DNA of 51,148 nucleotides from Deltaproteobacteria bacterium (GTDB lineage: Bacteria; Myxococcota_A; Polyangia; JACPQR01): NCBI GenBank assembly GCA_016190375.1, contig JACPQR010000089.1, forward strand, positions 1 to 51,148. The letters run 5' to 3'. Below are positions 25,631 through 35,435 of this stretch, piece after piece. Position numbers and translations under genes: made by a program. The notes under the pieces are model-generated. The model did not search any database. It had not been told where the DNA came from and was given only the letters and a program-made list of their open reading frames with translations. Each line of letters opens with the position of its first letter. Within the stretch, counting starts at the first letter, position 1.

Positions 25631-26239
25631 CTAGCCGGCGCCGTCGCCCCCTGGGTCCGTCACGTCCGTCGTCTCCGGCGCCGCAACGGCGGCGGCCTTG
25701 GCCCGAGCGACGACCACGAGCGCCGCGCGCACCAGGCGCTCGCCGTTCGCGTAGCCGCGCTGGACCTCCTCGACGATGGTCCCCGGCTCGACGTCGTCGC
25801 GCTCGACCTGCTGGATCGCGTCGTGGCGGGTCGGGTCGAACTGCTTGCCCACGGTCTCGACGGGCGTCACCCCGACGCGCGCCAGCGCCGCGTCGAGCTG
25901 GCTCATCACCATCTGGATGCCGGCGTGGATGGACGCCGCGTCCGTGGCGGTGCCCGCGTGCTGGGCGGCGCGCTGCAGGTTGTCGAAGACCGGGAGCAGC
26001 TCGGCGAGCGTCTCGTTGCGCCCGCGCGCGCGGGCCTCATCGACCTCTCGCCGCGACCGCTTGCGGAAGTTCTCGAAGTCGGCGGCCGTCCTCAGGAGCT
26101 GGTCCTTGAGCTTGGCCGCCTCCTCCTTGAGCCTGGCGGCCTCGGCGATGGCCGGCGACTCCTCGAGCGGCGCCGGCGCCTCGGCTGCGGTGGTCGGTCC
26201 CGGCGTCCCGGACGTCGTCTTGTCCTGTTCTTCGCTCAC
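25631..26239 (-). CDS. grpE: GrpE nucleotide-exchange factor
   Basis: A 202-residue GrpE. A charged, disordered N-terminus leads to a long coiled coil (EEAAKLKDQLLRTAADFENFRKR) and then the beta domain with GMQMV-like IQMVMSQL and GVTPVETVGKQFDPTRHDA. GrpE releases ADP from DnaK. It lies between hrcA and dnaK, the usual heat-shock order. The start is GTG 26239. Confidence 0.93.
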   Translation of the reverse strand: MSEEQDKTTSGTPGPTTAAEAPAPLEESPAIAEAARLKEEAAKLKDQLLRTAADFENFRKRSRREVDEARARGRNETLAELLPVFDNLQRAAQHAGTATDAASIHAGIQMVMSQLDAALARVGVTPVETVGKQFDPTRHDAIQQVERDDVEPGTIVEEVQRGYANGERLVRAALVVVARAKAAAVAAPETTDVTDPGGDGAG

Positions 26240-26286
26240 GAGTGTCCCCTACTTGTAGTCCAGCCGCTGGCCGTTCTCAACCGCCT

Positions 26287-27324
26287 TCAAGAGCTTCGCT
26301 TCTGCAGGAGGAGCGAGACCAGCTTGGCGGTGTGGTCGACCAGGCTCATGGCCTTCGCGTAGTCCATCCGGGAGGGGCCGATCAGCCCCAGGGTCCCCGC
26401 CGGGCTGTCCCCGTCGCCGTAGCGGGCGGTGATCACCGTCAGCCCCGAGAGAGACTCGATTCCGGACTCGGTGCCGATGAGGACGTGGATCCCCTCGGCG
26501 GCGATCGTCCGATCGAGGAGCTCGAGGAGCTGGTCCTTCTCGGCGAGCGCGCGGATGGCCGCGCGCAGGCGGTCGGAGTCGGTGAACTCGGCGTTGCCGA
26601 AGAGGTTCTCGTGGCCCTCCACGTACAGCTCCGGCGATCGGGCGTCCTCGATCGCCTGCGAGCCGAGGTCGAGCGCCTTCTGCCGGAGCTGGTCCATGCT
26701 GGCGCGGGCGTCCCTGGCCTCGAGGTCGATCAGCTCCCTGAGCTCGGCGAGCGAGCGTCCGACGAGGAGGTCGTTCAGGTAGTTGTGGATGCGCTCGAGC
26801 TCGCCCCGCTCGAGCTGCCGGGGCACCTGGATCGCGCGCTGGTGGACCAGCCCCCCGGCGGTCACCAGGACCGCCAGGAGCGTGCGCTCGCGCACTGGGA
26901 TGAAGCGGAGCGAGACGAGGGGGAGGGCCTCGATCCTGGGCGAGGTCACGAGCCCGGCGGCCTGGCCGAGGAGCGAGAGTGTCCGAACCGCCCGTCGCAT
27001 GAGCTCCTCGGGGTCGCCCGCGGCGGCCTCGCACTGGCGGCGCAGCCGATCGAGGTCCGCCTGAGTCGGCTCGTAGGGTTTCAGGAGTGACCCGACGAAG
27101 TAGCGAAGGCCTTCCTCGGTCGGGACTCTACCCGCCGAGGTGTGCGGCTGGGCCAGGAGGCCCTGCTCCTCGAGCTCGGCCATGACGTTCCTGACGGTCG
27201 CGGGCGACAGCTCGAGGTGTGCCTTCTTCGCGGCGGTCCGGGAGCCCACGGGCTCGCCGGTCGCGATGAACTCCTCGATGATGGCGGCGAGGATCGCTCG
27301 CCCTCTGTAGCTCAGACCCGGCAT
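26287..27324 (-). CDS. hrcA: HrcA heat-shock repressor
   Basis: A 345-residue HrcA. The N-terminal winged helix is clear (AILAAIIEEFIATGEPVGSRT, then LSPATVRNVMAELEEQGLL, HTSAGRVPTEEGLRYFV). The rest is the HrcA effector domain. HrcA normally represses heat-shock operons by binding a CIRCE inverted repeat. No CIRCE sequence was found upstream, so this operon may be controlled differently or by a diverged site. It leads hrcA-grpE-dnaK. Confidence 0.94.
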   Translation of the reverse strand: MPGLSYRGRAILAAIIEEFIATGEPVGSRTAAKKAHLELSPATVRNVMAELEEQGLLAQPHTSAGRVPTEEGLRYFVGSLLKPYEPTQADLDRLRRQCEAAAGDPEELMRRAVRTLSLLGQAAGLVTSPRIEALPLVSLRFIPVRERTLLAVLVTAGGLVHQRAIQVPRQLERGELERIHNYLNDLLVGRSLAELRELIDLEARDARASMDQLRQKALDLGSQAIEDARSPELYVEGHENLFGNAEFTDSDRLRAAIRALAEKDQLLELLDRTIAAEGIHVLIGTESGIESLSGLTVITARYGDGDSPAGTLGLIGPSRMDYAKAMSLVDHTAKLVSLLLQKRSS

Positions 27325-27341
27325 TCGACGTCACCGTCGAT

Positions 27342-27369
27342 CGGATAGTACGGGCAGGATCGATGTCAA
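27342..27369 (-). promoter_or_regulatory. Candidate promoter of hrcA-grpE-dnaK
   Basis: On the minus strand TTGACA (27364-27369) and TATCCG (27342-27347) are 16 bases apart, 17 bases before the hrcA ATG. The -35 is perfect and the -10 weak. Confidence 0.45.
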
Positions 27370-27382
27370 GCAGGGGGACGGA

Positions 27383-28201
27383 TCAGCAGGGACCGATCTG
27401 GCAGACGGTGGCTCCTCCCCACGGTCCTGGGCAGCACTCGGGGAACGCCTCCTCGCAGGGCGCGCCCGTGGTCGGGTCGCAGAGGCAGCCCGCGGCGCTC
27501 GACCAGCAGAGATCGCCCCTCGCGTCGTTCGCCAGCGTGCAGCAGACGCTCCAGGTCCCCTCGCATGGCGCGCCGGTCTGGGGGTCGCACTGACACAGCG
27601 TAGCGTCCCACTGGCAGACCGCGCCCCGCCCGTCGCCGCGGTCGCAGCAGACCGGTGACGGGTCCTCGCAAGGCGCGCGCGTCCCGGGATCGCAGGCGCA
27701 GCCGCCCGAGCTCCCGGTGCACCTCGGCCCCCGGCCGTTTCCGAGGTCGCAGCAGACGTCGGCGTCCGCCACGCAGGGCAAGCCCGTGTCGCGATCGCAC
27801 ATGCAGTCCGACGCGGACCGGTGGCATCCGGGCCCCGCGCCCGTGTCGCAGCATATCGGCGCGTCCCCGCCGCAGGGAGGATCGCAGACGGGCCCCGGGT
27901 CCGGTCCGGGGCCTGCGTCCGGTTCGGCCTCGGCGCCGGAGTCCTCCCTGCCCCCGACGCAGCGGCCGTCGCGGCAGGTGAAGCCCACCTCGCAGACGAT
28001 CTCGTGACAGGCATCCTCGTTGACGCACCTGCCGGAGACGCAGGTCGAATGCGCGGGGCAGCGGACCCCTTCGCACGCGCCTTCCTCGCGGTCGGCGCTC
28101 GCGTCCAGGGGCCGCGCGGGCGCCGGGTGCGACTCGCTGCACGAGACGAGAAACGCGAACAGAAGTGCCCGGCCCTGCCCCACTCTCGAGCCAAGCATCA
28201 T
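27383..28201 (-). CDS. Cys-rich lipoprotein with repeated CCD-type motifs
   Basis: A 272-residue protein. A short lipoprotein signal is visible (ALLFAFLVSC, Cys about residue 21). The first part has EGF-like Cys spacing (CEGVRCPAHSTCVSGRCV, CEVGFTCRDGRCV). After a Pro/Gly/Asp linker, about five repeats of a 30-35 residue unit follow, each with a CC pair (PICCDTG, DVCCDLG, PVCCDRG, SVCCTLA, PECCPGP) and a CxCD motif. This architecture is common in secreted myxobacterial proteins of unknown role. Disulfide-stabilised surface protein is the best description. ATG 28201 or 28198 can serve as start. Confidence 0.72.
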   Translation of the reverse strand: MMLGSRVGQGRALLFAFLVSCSESHPAPARPLDASADREEGACEGVRCPAHSTCVSGRCVNEDACHEIVCEVGFTCRDGRCVGGREDSGAEAEPDAGPGPDPGPVCDPPCGGDAPICCDTGAGPGCHRSASDCMCDRDTGLPCVADADVCCDLGNGRGPRCTGSSGGCACDPGTRAPCEDPSPVCCDRGDGRGAVCQWDATLCQCDPQTGAPCEGTWSVCCTLANDARGDLCWSSAAGCLCDPTTGAPCEEAFPECCPGPWGGATVCQIGPC

Positions 28202-28257
28202 ACCAGGACGCTCGAGCTGCGTACCTCGGGGTACGCCGCCCGCCCGGCGCCTCGAGA

Positions 28258-28550
28258 CTAGTACCGCGCGGCGAAGGTCCGGCCAGGGGTTGGAGGACGG
28301 TGCCGGACCGTGCCGTCTTGGCCTGCGGCCCGCGAAGTCGAGGACGGTCCCGGGAAAAACGTCTCGCGCAAAGGCGCCAAGGCGCAAAGGGCCGGAGGCC
28401 GGACTTCGCTTCGCGCTGGCGCGGTCGACTCCGCCGTGGGCCAGAACCCATCCGGACTTTGCGGCTTTGCGGCTTTGCGAGAGCCCTTTCTTCCGGCTCC
28501 GAAAGCGTCGTCGCAGAACCCCTGGCCGAACCTGCGCCGCGAGCCACTAG
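28258..28550. repeat. Foldback element with gcaaag-type internal repeats
   Basis: Imperfect inverted ends of about 33 bases are visible; the best part (28268-28291 with 28517-28540) matches at 22 of 24 positions. Inside, cgcaaaggcgccaaggcgcaaag faces ctttgcggctttgcggctttgcg, extending the hairpin. This gcaaag-type repeat is widespread in GC-rich bacterial genomes and often misannotated as protein. It overlaps the stop codon of the neighbouring nucleotidyltransferase and fills the space before the Cys-rich lipoprotein. Confidence 0.7.
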
Positions 28551-29128
28551 GACGCTGACCGTGGCCCTTCGCGGGCGCGATCGAAGCGCTGCCGGAGCTC
28601 ACCCGGGCGTTCGTCATCGGGACCAAGCAGCTCCCCCAGCCACCGCTCGACGTAGCGGAAGTCGAGCTCGGCTCCTCTCGCCGCGAATAGTCGGTCGAGG
28701 TCGACGAGATCCTTCGCCCGGTAGAAGAGCGTCTTGAACACGCAAAGGTCCTCGCCGGACAAGAAGCTCGCGGCAGTGCCGTCGGGCAGTGTTCCGCGCA
28801 CTACCCGACTCGCCACCTCGTCGTGAAAGGCGTGGAAGGAAACGAAGACATCGACGCGCATGTCTCCGTCGAAAGCCACCAGGTCGCCGCGGGCGGCCAC
28901 GCGGTGGCGCGCTGCGTCCCGGTCAACGGTCAGCGATGCGGCTTCCAGCGCATCGAGCAGTCGGTCCACGCCCGCTTCGGATACGAAGACGTTGAGGTCC
29001 AGGTCCTTCGTCGCTCGCGGAACTCCCCAGTACGCCAGGCACAGCGCGCCGCCAATCGCGCAAGGAACGCCGCGCGCCTCGAGGCTCGTGACGACACGTG
29101 CGGCGGTCGCCGCGGGATCAGCGGCCAC
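28547..29128 (-). CDS. MNT/AbiEii-like nucleotidyltransferase (pair 1)
   Basis: A 193-residue protein with a nucleotidyltransferase core: CAIGGALCLAYWGVPRATKDLDLNVF carries the GG and the DxD metal ligands, and MRVDVFVSFHAF the third Asp. A helical C-terminal part (EDLCVFKTLFYRAKDLVDLDRLF) is typical of the AbiEii/AbiGii-like branch. Such enzymes are often toxins or antitoxins that modify tRNA or proteins. It overlaps a small helical gene upstream by 11 bases. A paralogous pair lies at 43879-44705. The start is GTG 29128. Its stop is within the foldback element. Confidence 0.75.
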   Translation of the reverse strand: MAADPAATAARVVTSLEARGVPCAIGGALCLAYWGVPRATKDLDLNVFVSEAGVDRLLDALEAASLTVDRDAARHRVAARGDLVAFDGDMRVDVFVSFHAFHDEVASRVVRGTLPDGTAASFLSGEDLCVFKTLFYRAKDLVDLDRLFAARGAELDFRYVERWLGELLGPDDERPGELRQRFDRAREGPRSAS

Positions 29129-29384
29129 GGGCCTTGGCCACGAGGGCGAGCCATGCCTGCTCGTGCTGGGGGGCCATGTCGTCGGTGGCGGCGAGGATCC
29201 GCCTGCGCTCGTGCAGGGAGAACCGCTCGAGGAAGGCGAGCGCCATGGTGCTCAGCCGGGCAGCGACCGAGACGCGTTCGGCCGGCGGCAGATGGCGATA
29301 TGGCTCTACCTCCTCGTATGCGGCCTCGAGGTCGCTGCGAGGCGCGGTCCACGCGGCGAAGCGAGCGTCCATCCATGCCAGCAT
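29118..29384 (-). CDS. Small helical partner of the nucleotidyltransferase (pair 1)
   Basis: An 88-residue, probably all-helical protein of unknown family. Conserved positions shared with the protein at 44445-44705 include YEEVEPY (FEDIAPY there), an ER pair, a central Leu/Ala helix and a final W-x-x-LV-x-x-AR. ATG 29384 was chosen because GGGGAAG lies about 8 bases upstream and the length then matches the paralogue. The gene order (small protein, then nucleotidyltransferase) and overlap suggest an antitoxin-toxin unit, which is inference. Confidence 0.6.
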   Translation of the reverse strand: MLAWMDARFAAWTAPRSDLEAAYEEVEPYRHLPPAERVSVAARLSTMALAFLERFSLHERRRILAATDDMAPQHEQAWLALVAKARGR

Positions 29385-29548
29385 AGCCGGATCTTCCCCA
29401 GGGCGCATCCGGTCTGGGGAGGCTCGCGGAGCGCTCCGGGCTCTCTCGGTCTGTTGGGCACACCCCCCACAGCCGTTGCCGTTCTCCGAGCCCGGCGCAG
29501 CTCGAGGCAAGCCGACACGTGGCACGTGTCGTGCGAGGCGCACGCTCC

Positions 29549-31498
<1,950 letters not shown>

Positions 31499-31589
31499 GC
31501 TCAGCGGAAAGGACCGGATGGGCTCGGCCCCGATCGGCGACGCTTCGTTCCGATGCCGCCCGCGCTCGTGGAGCAGGGAGTCGACGAAC

Positions 31590-31718
31590 ATACAGAGCTT
31601 CTACAACTGCCTCGAGTGCTGGCCGGACGCCCCCGGGGTTCCGCGCGCAGGGTTCGCCTGGCTGGCCGCCCTGCTATTGCTCGGCCGGCAACGTCGTGGG
31701 TCGCCTCGGGTGAGCTGA
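31590..31718 (+). pseudogene. Remnant C-terminus of another sorted surface protein
   Basis: An open frame reading YNCLECWPDAPGV, then FAWLAALLLLGRQRRGSP and a TGA stop at 31716. Cys pair, hydrophobic helix and arginines resemble the MYXO-CTERM tail. No start or upstream domain is present, so it is best read as a gene fragment left by rearrangement. Confidence 0.4.
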
Positions 31719-31736
31719 CCGAGTCGCGCCCTCGAC

Positions 31737-33437
31737 CTACTCGGAGTCGGCGCCTCGATCGCGTAGGTACTCGAGGATGCTCGCGCCGAATCGCCAGCGT
31801 CCTTTTCCGGCCGGCGTCAGGACTCCGCTTTCGCGGAAACGGTCCAGAAGGGCATCGAGGCCACGCGCGTCCGCATTCCCCGCCAGGCTCGCGAGATCGG
31901 ATCGACTCAGCCGCACACCGCCGTCGGGTGGCAACCCTGCCCGCTCGAGGAGCCGGTACGCTCGTTCAAGGGGCACCTTGAGGGGCTCGACGAGGCGGTA
32001 GGTTCGACTCTTGTGCGCGTGCCACACGAGGCCCTTCGCGTCCAGGGAGGCAAGACTGGACTTCGTCTGGTCGTAGGACTCACCGAGCGCACGCGCCAGC
32101 CGATCGACCGACAGCGATCCTCTCTGCTGCCGGAGCTCGACCATGTACTTCCGCTCGTCCGGCTGAAGCCCGAATGGACCATATGCCGCAATCCACGCTT
32201 GAGTGACTTCGTCGTAGCGAGAGACAGTGCTCAGGCGCAGGATGAACGTGTCCCCCGAGACCTCGAGCCCGGGCTCATGCAGCTCGACCTGCGACATCGC
32301 CCCGAAGATCCGCCTCATGCCCTCGCCCTGGTCTCGAGCCCAGCCGAGGTCCCTCAGGACTCTCATGATGAGGGGGTTGCGGGCACGGTGAACGCCACGC
32401 TGCTGTCGCAGGTCCTCGAGGAGGAGGGGCTCGGGCAAGCCGCCGGGGCTCCGGAACTCCACGCGGTCCGGGTAGAGGAGTACCTCGATCGCCGATCCCT
32501 CGATTGCGTAGTTCCGGTGCGCAACCGCGTTGACGACGCATTCGTCCACCGCCTCCGCCGGCAGCAGCTGCGAAGTGGAGAAGAGGGTGTCCCTTCGCGC
32601 CTCCAGCTCGATCGACGATCTCAGTCGGGCGATCGCTTGGCGAGGGAGCGTGCATATCGGCCCCGGGATCTCGGTCTCGTGCGTCCTCAAGTCGCGTCCG
32701 AAGCCCTCCGCTTCACCCAGCACCCTGCGAACGCGCACCCGATTGTTCGGGTGCCAGCGGAGTGGGTCGGCGCCAAACAAGAGCAGAGCAGCCCTGCGTA
32801 GAACCACCGAGCCATTCCGAGCTTCGAGCAAGTTCCAATAGCGGAGGAGGCCGACCAAGTCCTGTTTGGTCGCGAAGCCTCGAAGGGAGGGACGCAGGCC
32901 GACGTCACCCCAGGGGATCTTCAGATCCGTGAGGGCTGCCGCGGGAACTGGCTGAGCCTCGTAGGTCGTGTCACCGAGGCGACTGGAACGCCGGCGCTCG
33001 ATCTCCGCCGGAGGAACTGGTTCGGTCGACGTACCCTTTCTCCAGAGACAGCGGCCGCCCACCGTGACGAGAGGTGGTCCGGCCTGCTCTTCGACGCGGT
33101 ACAGGAGGACGCGGTAGCCATCCAGAGTCACGTCGTGCACCTTCACGGAAACAGTGCCTGTGACGCGGGAGGCTGGCACCTGGAGCAGGTAGTTGAGTTG
33201 ATCGCCCTTCCAGGGGATGCCCGTCAGCGCACCCGAGTCCTCGGCGCCAACTACGAGGTCGCCGCCGTCCGAGTTGCCGAACGCGACGACCGCTCCGGCG
33301 ATGTCGCCTGCGACGCTCGCCAGCTCTCTCGGCGCCTTCCCTTCGGGACCGTAGTGAAAAGCGGACTTGAACTCCACGTAGTATGACTCGCCCCCTGCAA
33401 GGAGTGCCCGCACCAGCGCTTCGAACTCCGCGCTCAC
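31737..33437 (-). CDS. AlbA_2 (Schlafen-like) DNA-binding / GHKL ATPase-like helix-turn-helix protein
   Basis: A 566-residue protein (longer by 15 residues if GTG 33482 is used). The N-terminal AlbA_2 domain is visible (YYVEFKSAF, then GAVVAFGNSDGGDLVVGAEDSGALTGI). A middle region with VDECVVNAVAHRNYAIEGSAIEVLLYPDRVEFRSPGGLPE and LGWARDQGEGMRRIFGAM matches the HATPase_c_4-type ATP-binding part of these regulators. Winged-helix segments follow (SVDRLARALGESYDQTKSSLASLDAKGLV, LSRSDLASLAGN). Roles in regulation or phage defence are known for relatives. It lies between duplicated gene tails, so it may have been inserted. A TATCCT 8 bases before GTG 33437 could be a -10 box for a leaderless message. 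Confidence 0.75.
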   Translation of the reverse strand: MSAEFEALVRALLAGGESYYVEFKSAFHYGPEGKAPRELASVAGDIAGAVVAFGNSDGGDLVVGAEDSGALTGIPWKGDQLNYLLQVPASRVTGTVSVKVHDVTLDGYRVLLYRVEEQAGPPLVTVGGRCLWRKGTSTEPVPPAEIERRRSSRLGDTTYEAQPVPAAALTDLKIPWGDVGLRPSLRGFATKQDLVGLLRYWNLLEARNGSVVLRRAALLLFGADPLRWHPNNRVRVRRVLGEAEGFGRDLRTHETEIPGPICTLPRQAIARLRSSIELEARRDTLFSTSQLLPAEAVDECVVNAVAHRNYAIEGSAIEVLLYPDRVEFRSPGGLPEPLLLEDLRQQRGVHRARNPLIMRVLRDLGWARDQGEGMRRIFGAMSQVELHEPGLEVSGDTFILRLSTVSRYDEVTQAWIAAYGPFGLQPDERKYMVELRQQRGSLSVDRLARALGESYDQTKSSLASLDAKGLVWHAHKSRTYRLVEPLKVPLERAYRLLERAGLPPDGGVRLSRSDLASLAGNADARGLDALLDRFRESGVLTPAGKGRWRFGASILEYLRDRGADSE

Positions 33438-33484
33438 GCGGAGAGGATAGCCGAGTTCCCTCGAGCGGGCCAAATCCGCCACTT

Positions 33485-33556
33485 CACCTCGGCCTGGTCG
33501 CCGGATCCGCGCTCGTGCTCCTGCTCCTCGGGCTCGCGAGACGGCGAAGGGGGTGA
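33485..33556 (+). pseudogene. Duplicated MYXO-CTERM tail fragment
   Basis: The frame LGLVAGSALVLLLLGLARRRRG with a TGA stop repeats the last codons of the DUF4091 gene (ALVLLLLGLARRQTR). The similarity continues past the stop into the convergent gene for about 110 bases (31449-31560 versus 33507-33618). No start or upstream domain is present. Confidence 0.7.
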
Positions 33557-33558
33557 GC

Positions 33559-34581
33559 TCAGCGGAAGGGACCGGATGGGCTCGGCCCCGATCGGCGGAG
33601 GTTCGTCCGGATGCGGCCGAGCGCCTCGGCGGCCGCGCGCGCGAGACGGGGAACCGATGCCGGATCGCCGGTGGGCCCGCCCAGCGAGATCGACCGGTCC
33701 GTGACCGCGAAATCGCGCGCGCCCGTGCGGCACTCGAGGAGCAGGCTTCGCACGCGTTCGTCCAGGACCTGGCAGAGGAGCCCAGGGGCGCTCGACCGGA
33801 TCACGAAGGCGGCGTCGAAGGCCCGATCGCCGACCTCGCGATCCAGGCCCGGGATCAGCGAGACGACTGGCGCCAGAAGGCCGCTCGGCCGGATCGAGAG
33901 GTCGAGGTTGAGCGCGTCCTCGAGCTCGACGACCAGGTCGAAGCGGTGGCGGGCAGGGTCGATCCGTGTCAACCCCGCCGCCACGCGAGCTTCGCCGAGC
34001 GCTCCGCGCAGGCGGAGTGGATTGTCCTCCAGCGCGAGCCCTTCCTCGATCGCGAGTGACGCCCAGGCCCGCCTGGGCTCGGCGAGGCTCGCGGCGACCG
34101 GGATCCGCGACCGTGCCGCCTCGAGGAGCGCCGCGACCCGCGCGGCGGCCGGCAGCGCCCACTCGAGCCACGCCTCGTCCGGACTGCGCGACCAGAGCTG
34201 CGCGCCCGCGTCGCCCACCGCGAAGCGGTCGCAGCGCTCGAGCAGCGTCACGAGCGAGCGCCTGAGCTCCGCGTCGAGGAGCGCCTTGGCCCTCGAGGCC
34301 TCGTCGGCCGCGATCGAGAAGAACGAGTCGAACGAGCTGTCGCCGACCTGGATGTCATTCCCCCCGCCGAGGGCCTGCGCGACGTCGCCCAGGGTGCCCT
34401 GCGGCCCGATCGCGAGCCCGAGGTCGAGGGGCGGCTCGAGCCCGACGGACACGACCTGACCGTTTCTCCCGATCGAGATGGGCCGCCCGTCGATCGTCCC
34501 CCGCGGTCCCTTGACGCCGGGCGGACGCACCACCCCGAGCTTCGCGAAGAGCGCCGAGTAGGACCCCTCGGTCAGCAGCAC
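33559..34581 (-). CDS. Hypothetical protein with two related halves
   Basis: A 340-residue protein not assigned to a family. Two segments are alike: about residues 45-160 (VGDSSFDSFFSIAADE, then LLERCDRFAVGDAGAQL) and about 220-330 (VGDRAFDAAFVIRSSA, then LLECRTGARDFAVTDRSISL), suggesting internal duplication. The VGDxxFDxxF motif occurs in DUF3137-like proteins. There is no signal peptide or membrane helix. The start is GTG 34581; it lies 25 bases after the dehydrogenase gene and may be the last gene of the corrinoid operon. A short duplicate of its last 20 codons lies near 31500-31560. Confidence 0.6.
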   Translation of the reverse strand: MLLTEGSYSALFAKLGVVRPPGVKGPRGTIDGRPISIGRNGQVVSVGLEPPLDLGLAIGPQGTLGDVAQALGGGNDIQVGDSSFDSFFSIAADEASRAKALLDAELRRSLVTLLERCDRFAVGDAGAQLWSRSPDEAWLEWALPAAARVAALLEAARSRIPVAASLAEPRRAWASLAIEEGLALEDNPLRLRGALGEARVAAGLTRIDPARHRFDLVVELEDALNLDLSIRPSGLLAPVVSLIPGLDREVGDRAFDAAFVIRSSAPGLLCQVLDERVRSLLLECRTGARDFAVTDRSISLGGPTGDPASVPRLARAAAEALGRIRTNLRRSGPSPSGPFR

Positions 34582-34606
34582 GGCGCGGATCGTACCACCG
34601 ACGAGG

Positions 34607-35428
34607 CTACGTCCTGCTCTTCGCGATGATCCCCGTCGTGGCCTCGCGCCGGGCGATGCGGTGCACGAGGGATGGAAAGAGGCGCTGGACGAGGGCCAGG
34701 AAGCGGGCGTGGCCCGTCACCACGACGACGGGGCGGTTCTTCGCGACGCCGCGCAGGATGTCGCGGGCGCAGCGCTCCGCGGGGTAGAAGGCGAACGGCA
34801 CCTGGCTCATCAGCTTGTCCCGGTCGACGTCGAGGAGCTTGATGCTCTGCTTCATCGGCGTCTCGATGAGGCCGGGGCAGACCGCGGTGACCTTCACGCC
34901 GTGACGCGCGGCCTCGGCCCTGAGGCTCGTCGACAGGCCCACGACCGCGTGCTTGGTCGCCGCGTAGGCGGTCAGGCCGGGCGAGGGGATGAGGCCCGCC
35001 ACGGACGCCGTGTTGACGATGTGCCCGCTCCTCTGGCGAGCCATCAGCTCGTAGGCGCCGACGACGCCGTGGATCACTCCCTTGAGGTTCACGTCGACGA
35101 TTCGATCCCAGTCGGCGAGGCTCATGCCGAGGACGTCGCCGGCGATCCCGATGCCCGCGTTGTTGAACATGTAGTCGAGGCGTCCGTGCTCGGCGGCCGT
35201 CGCCTCGACGAGCGCGCGGACCGCCGCGGCGTCCCTGACGTCGAGGGCGGCGGCGCGCGCGCGGCCGCCGCCCTCGACGATCGATCTCGCGACCTCGGCG
35301 GCCCGGGGCTCGTCGACGTCGGCCAGCGTGACGGTGGCGCCGAGCACCGCGAGCCTTTCGCCCAGCGCCCGGCCGATGCCCGAGGCTCCGCCGGTGACGA
35401 TCGCGATCCGGTCGCGGTAGACGTCCAT
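34607..35428 (-). CDS. Short-chain dehydrogenase/reductase
   Basis: A 273-residue SDR oxidoreductase. The NAD(P)-binding TGGASGIG motif is at residue 13, the NNAG motif near 88, and the catalytic Ser (NTASVAG) with Tyr and Lys (YAATK) near 140-160. The Asp in LADVDEP suggests NAD preference. The C-terminal extension with VVVVTGHARFLALVQRLFP is typical of the larger bacterial short-chain dehydrogenases. It follows the MttB-like gene by 7 bases, so it is probably in the same operon. The substrate is unknown. Confidence 0.85.
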   Translation of the reverse strand: MDVYRDRIAIVTGGASGIGRALGERLAVLGATVTLADVDEPRAAEVARSIVEGGGRARAAALDVRDAAAVRALVEATAAEHGRLDYMFNNAGIGIAGDVLGMSLADWDRIVDVNLKGVIHGVVGAYELMARQRSGHIVNTASVAGLIPSPGLTAYAATKHAVVGLSTSLRAEAARHGVKVTAVCPGLIETPMKQSIKLLDVDRDKLMSQVPFAFYPAERCARDILRGVAKNRPVVVVTGHARFLALVQRLFPSLVHRIARREATTGIIAKSRT

Positions 35429-35435
35429 TCTCCTG

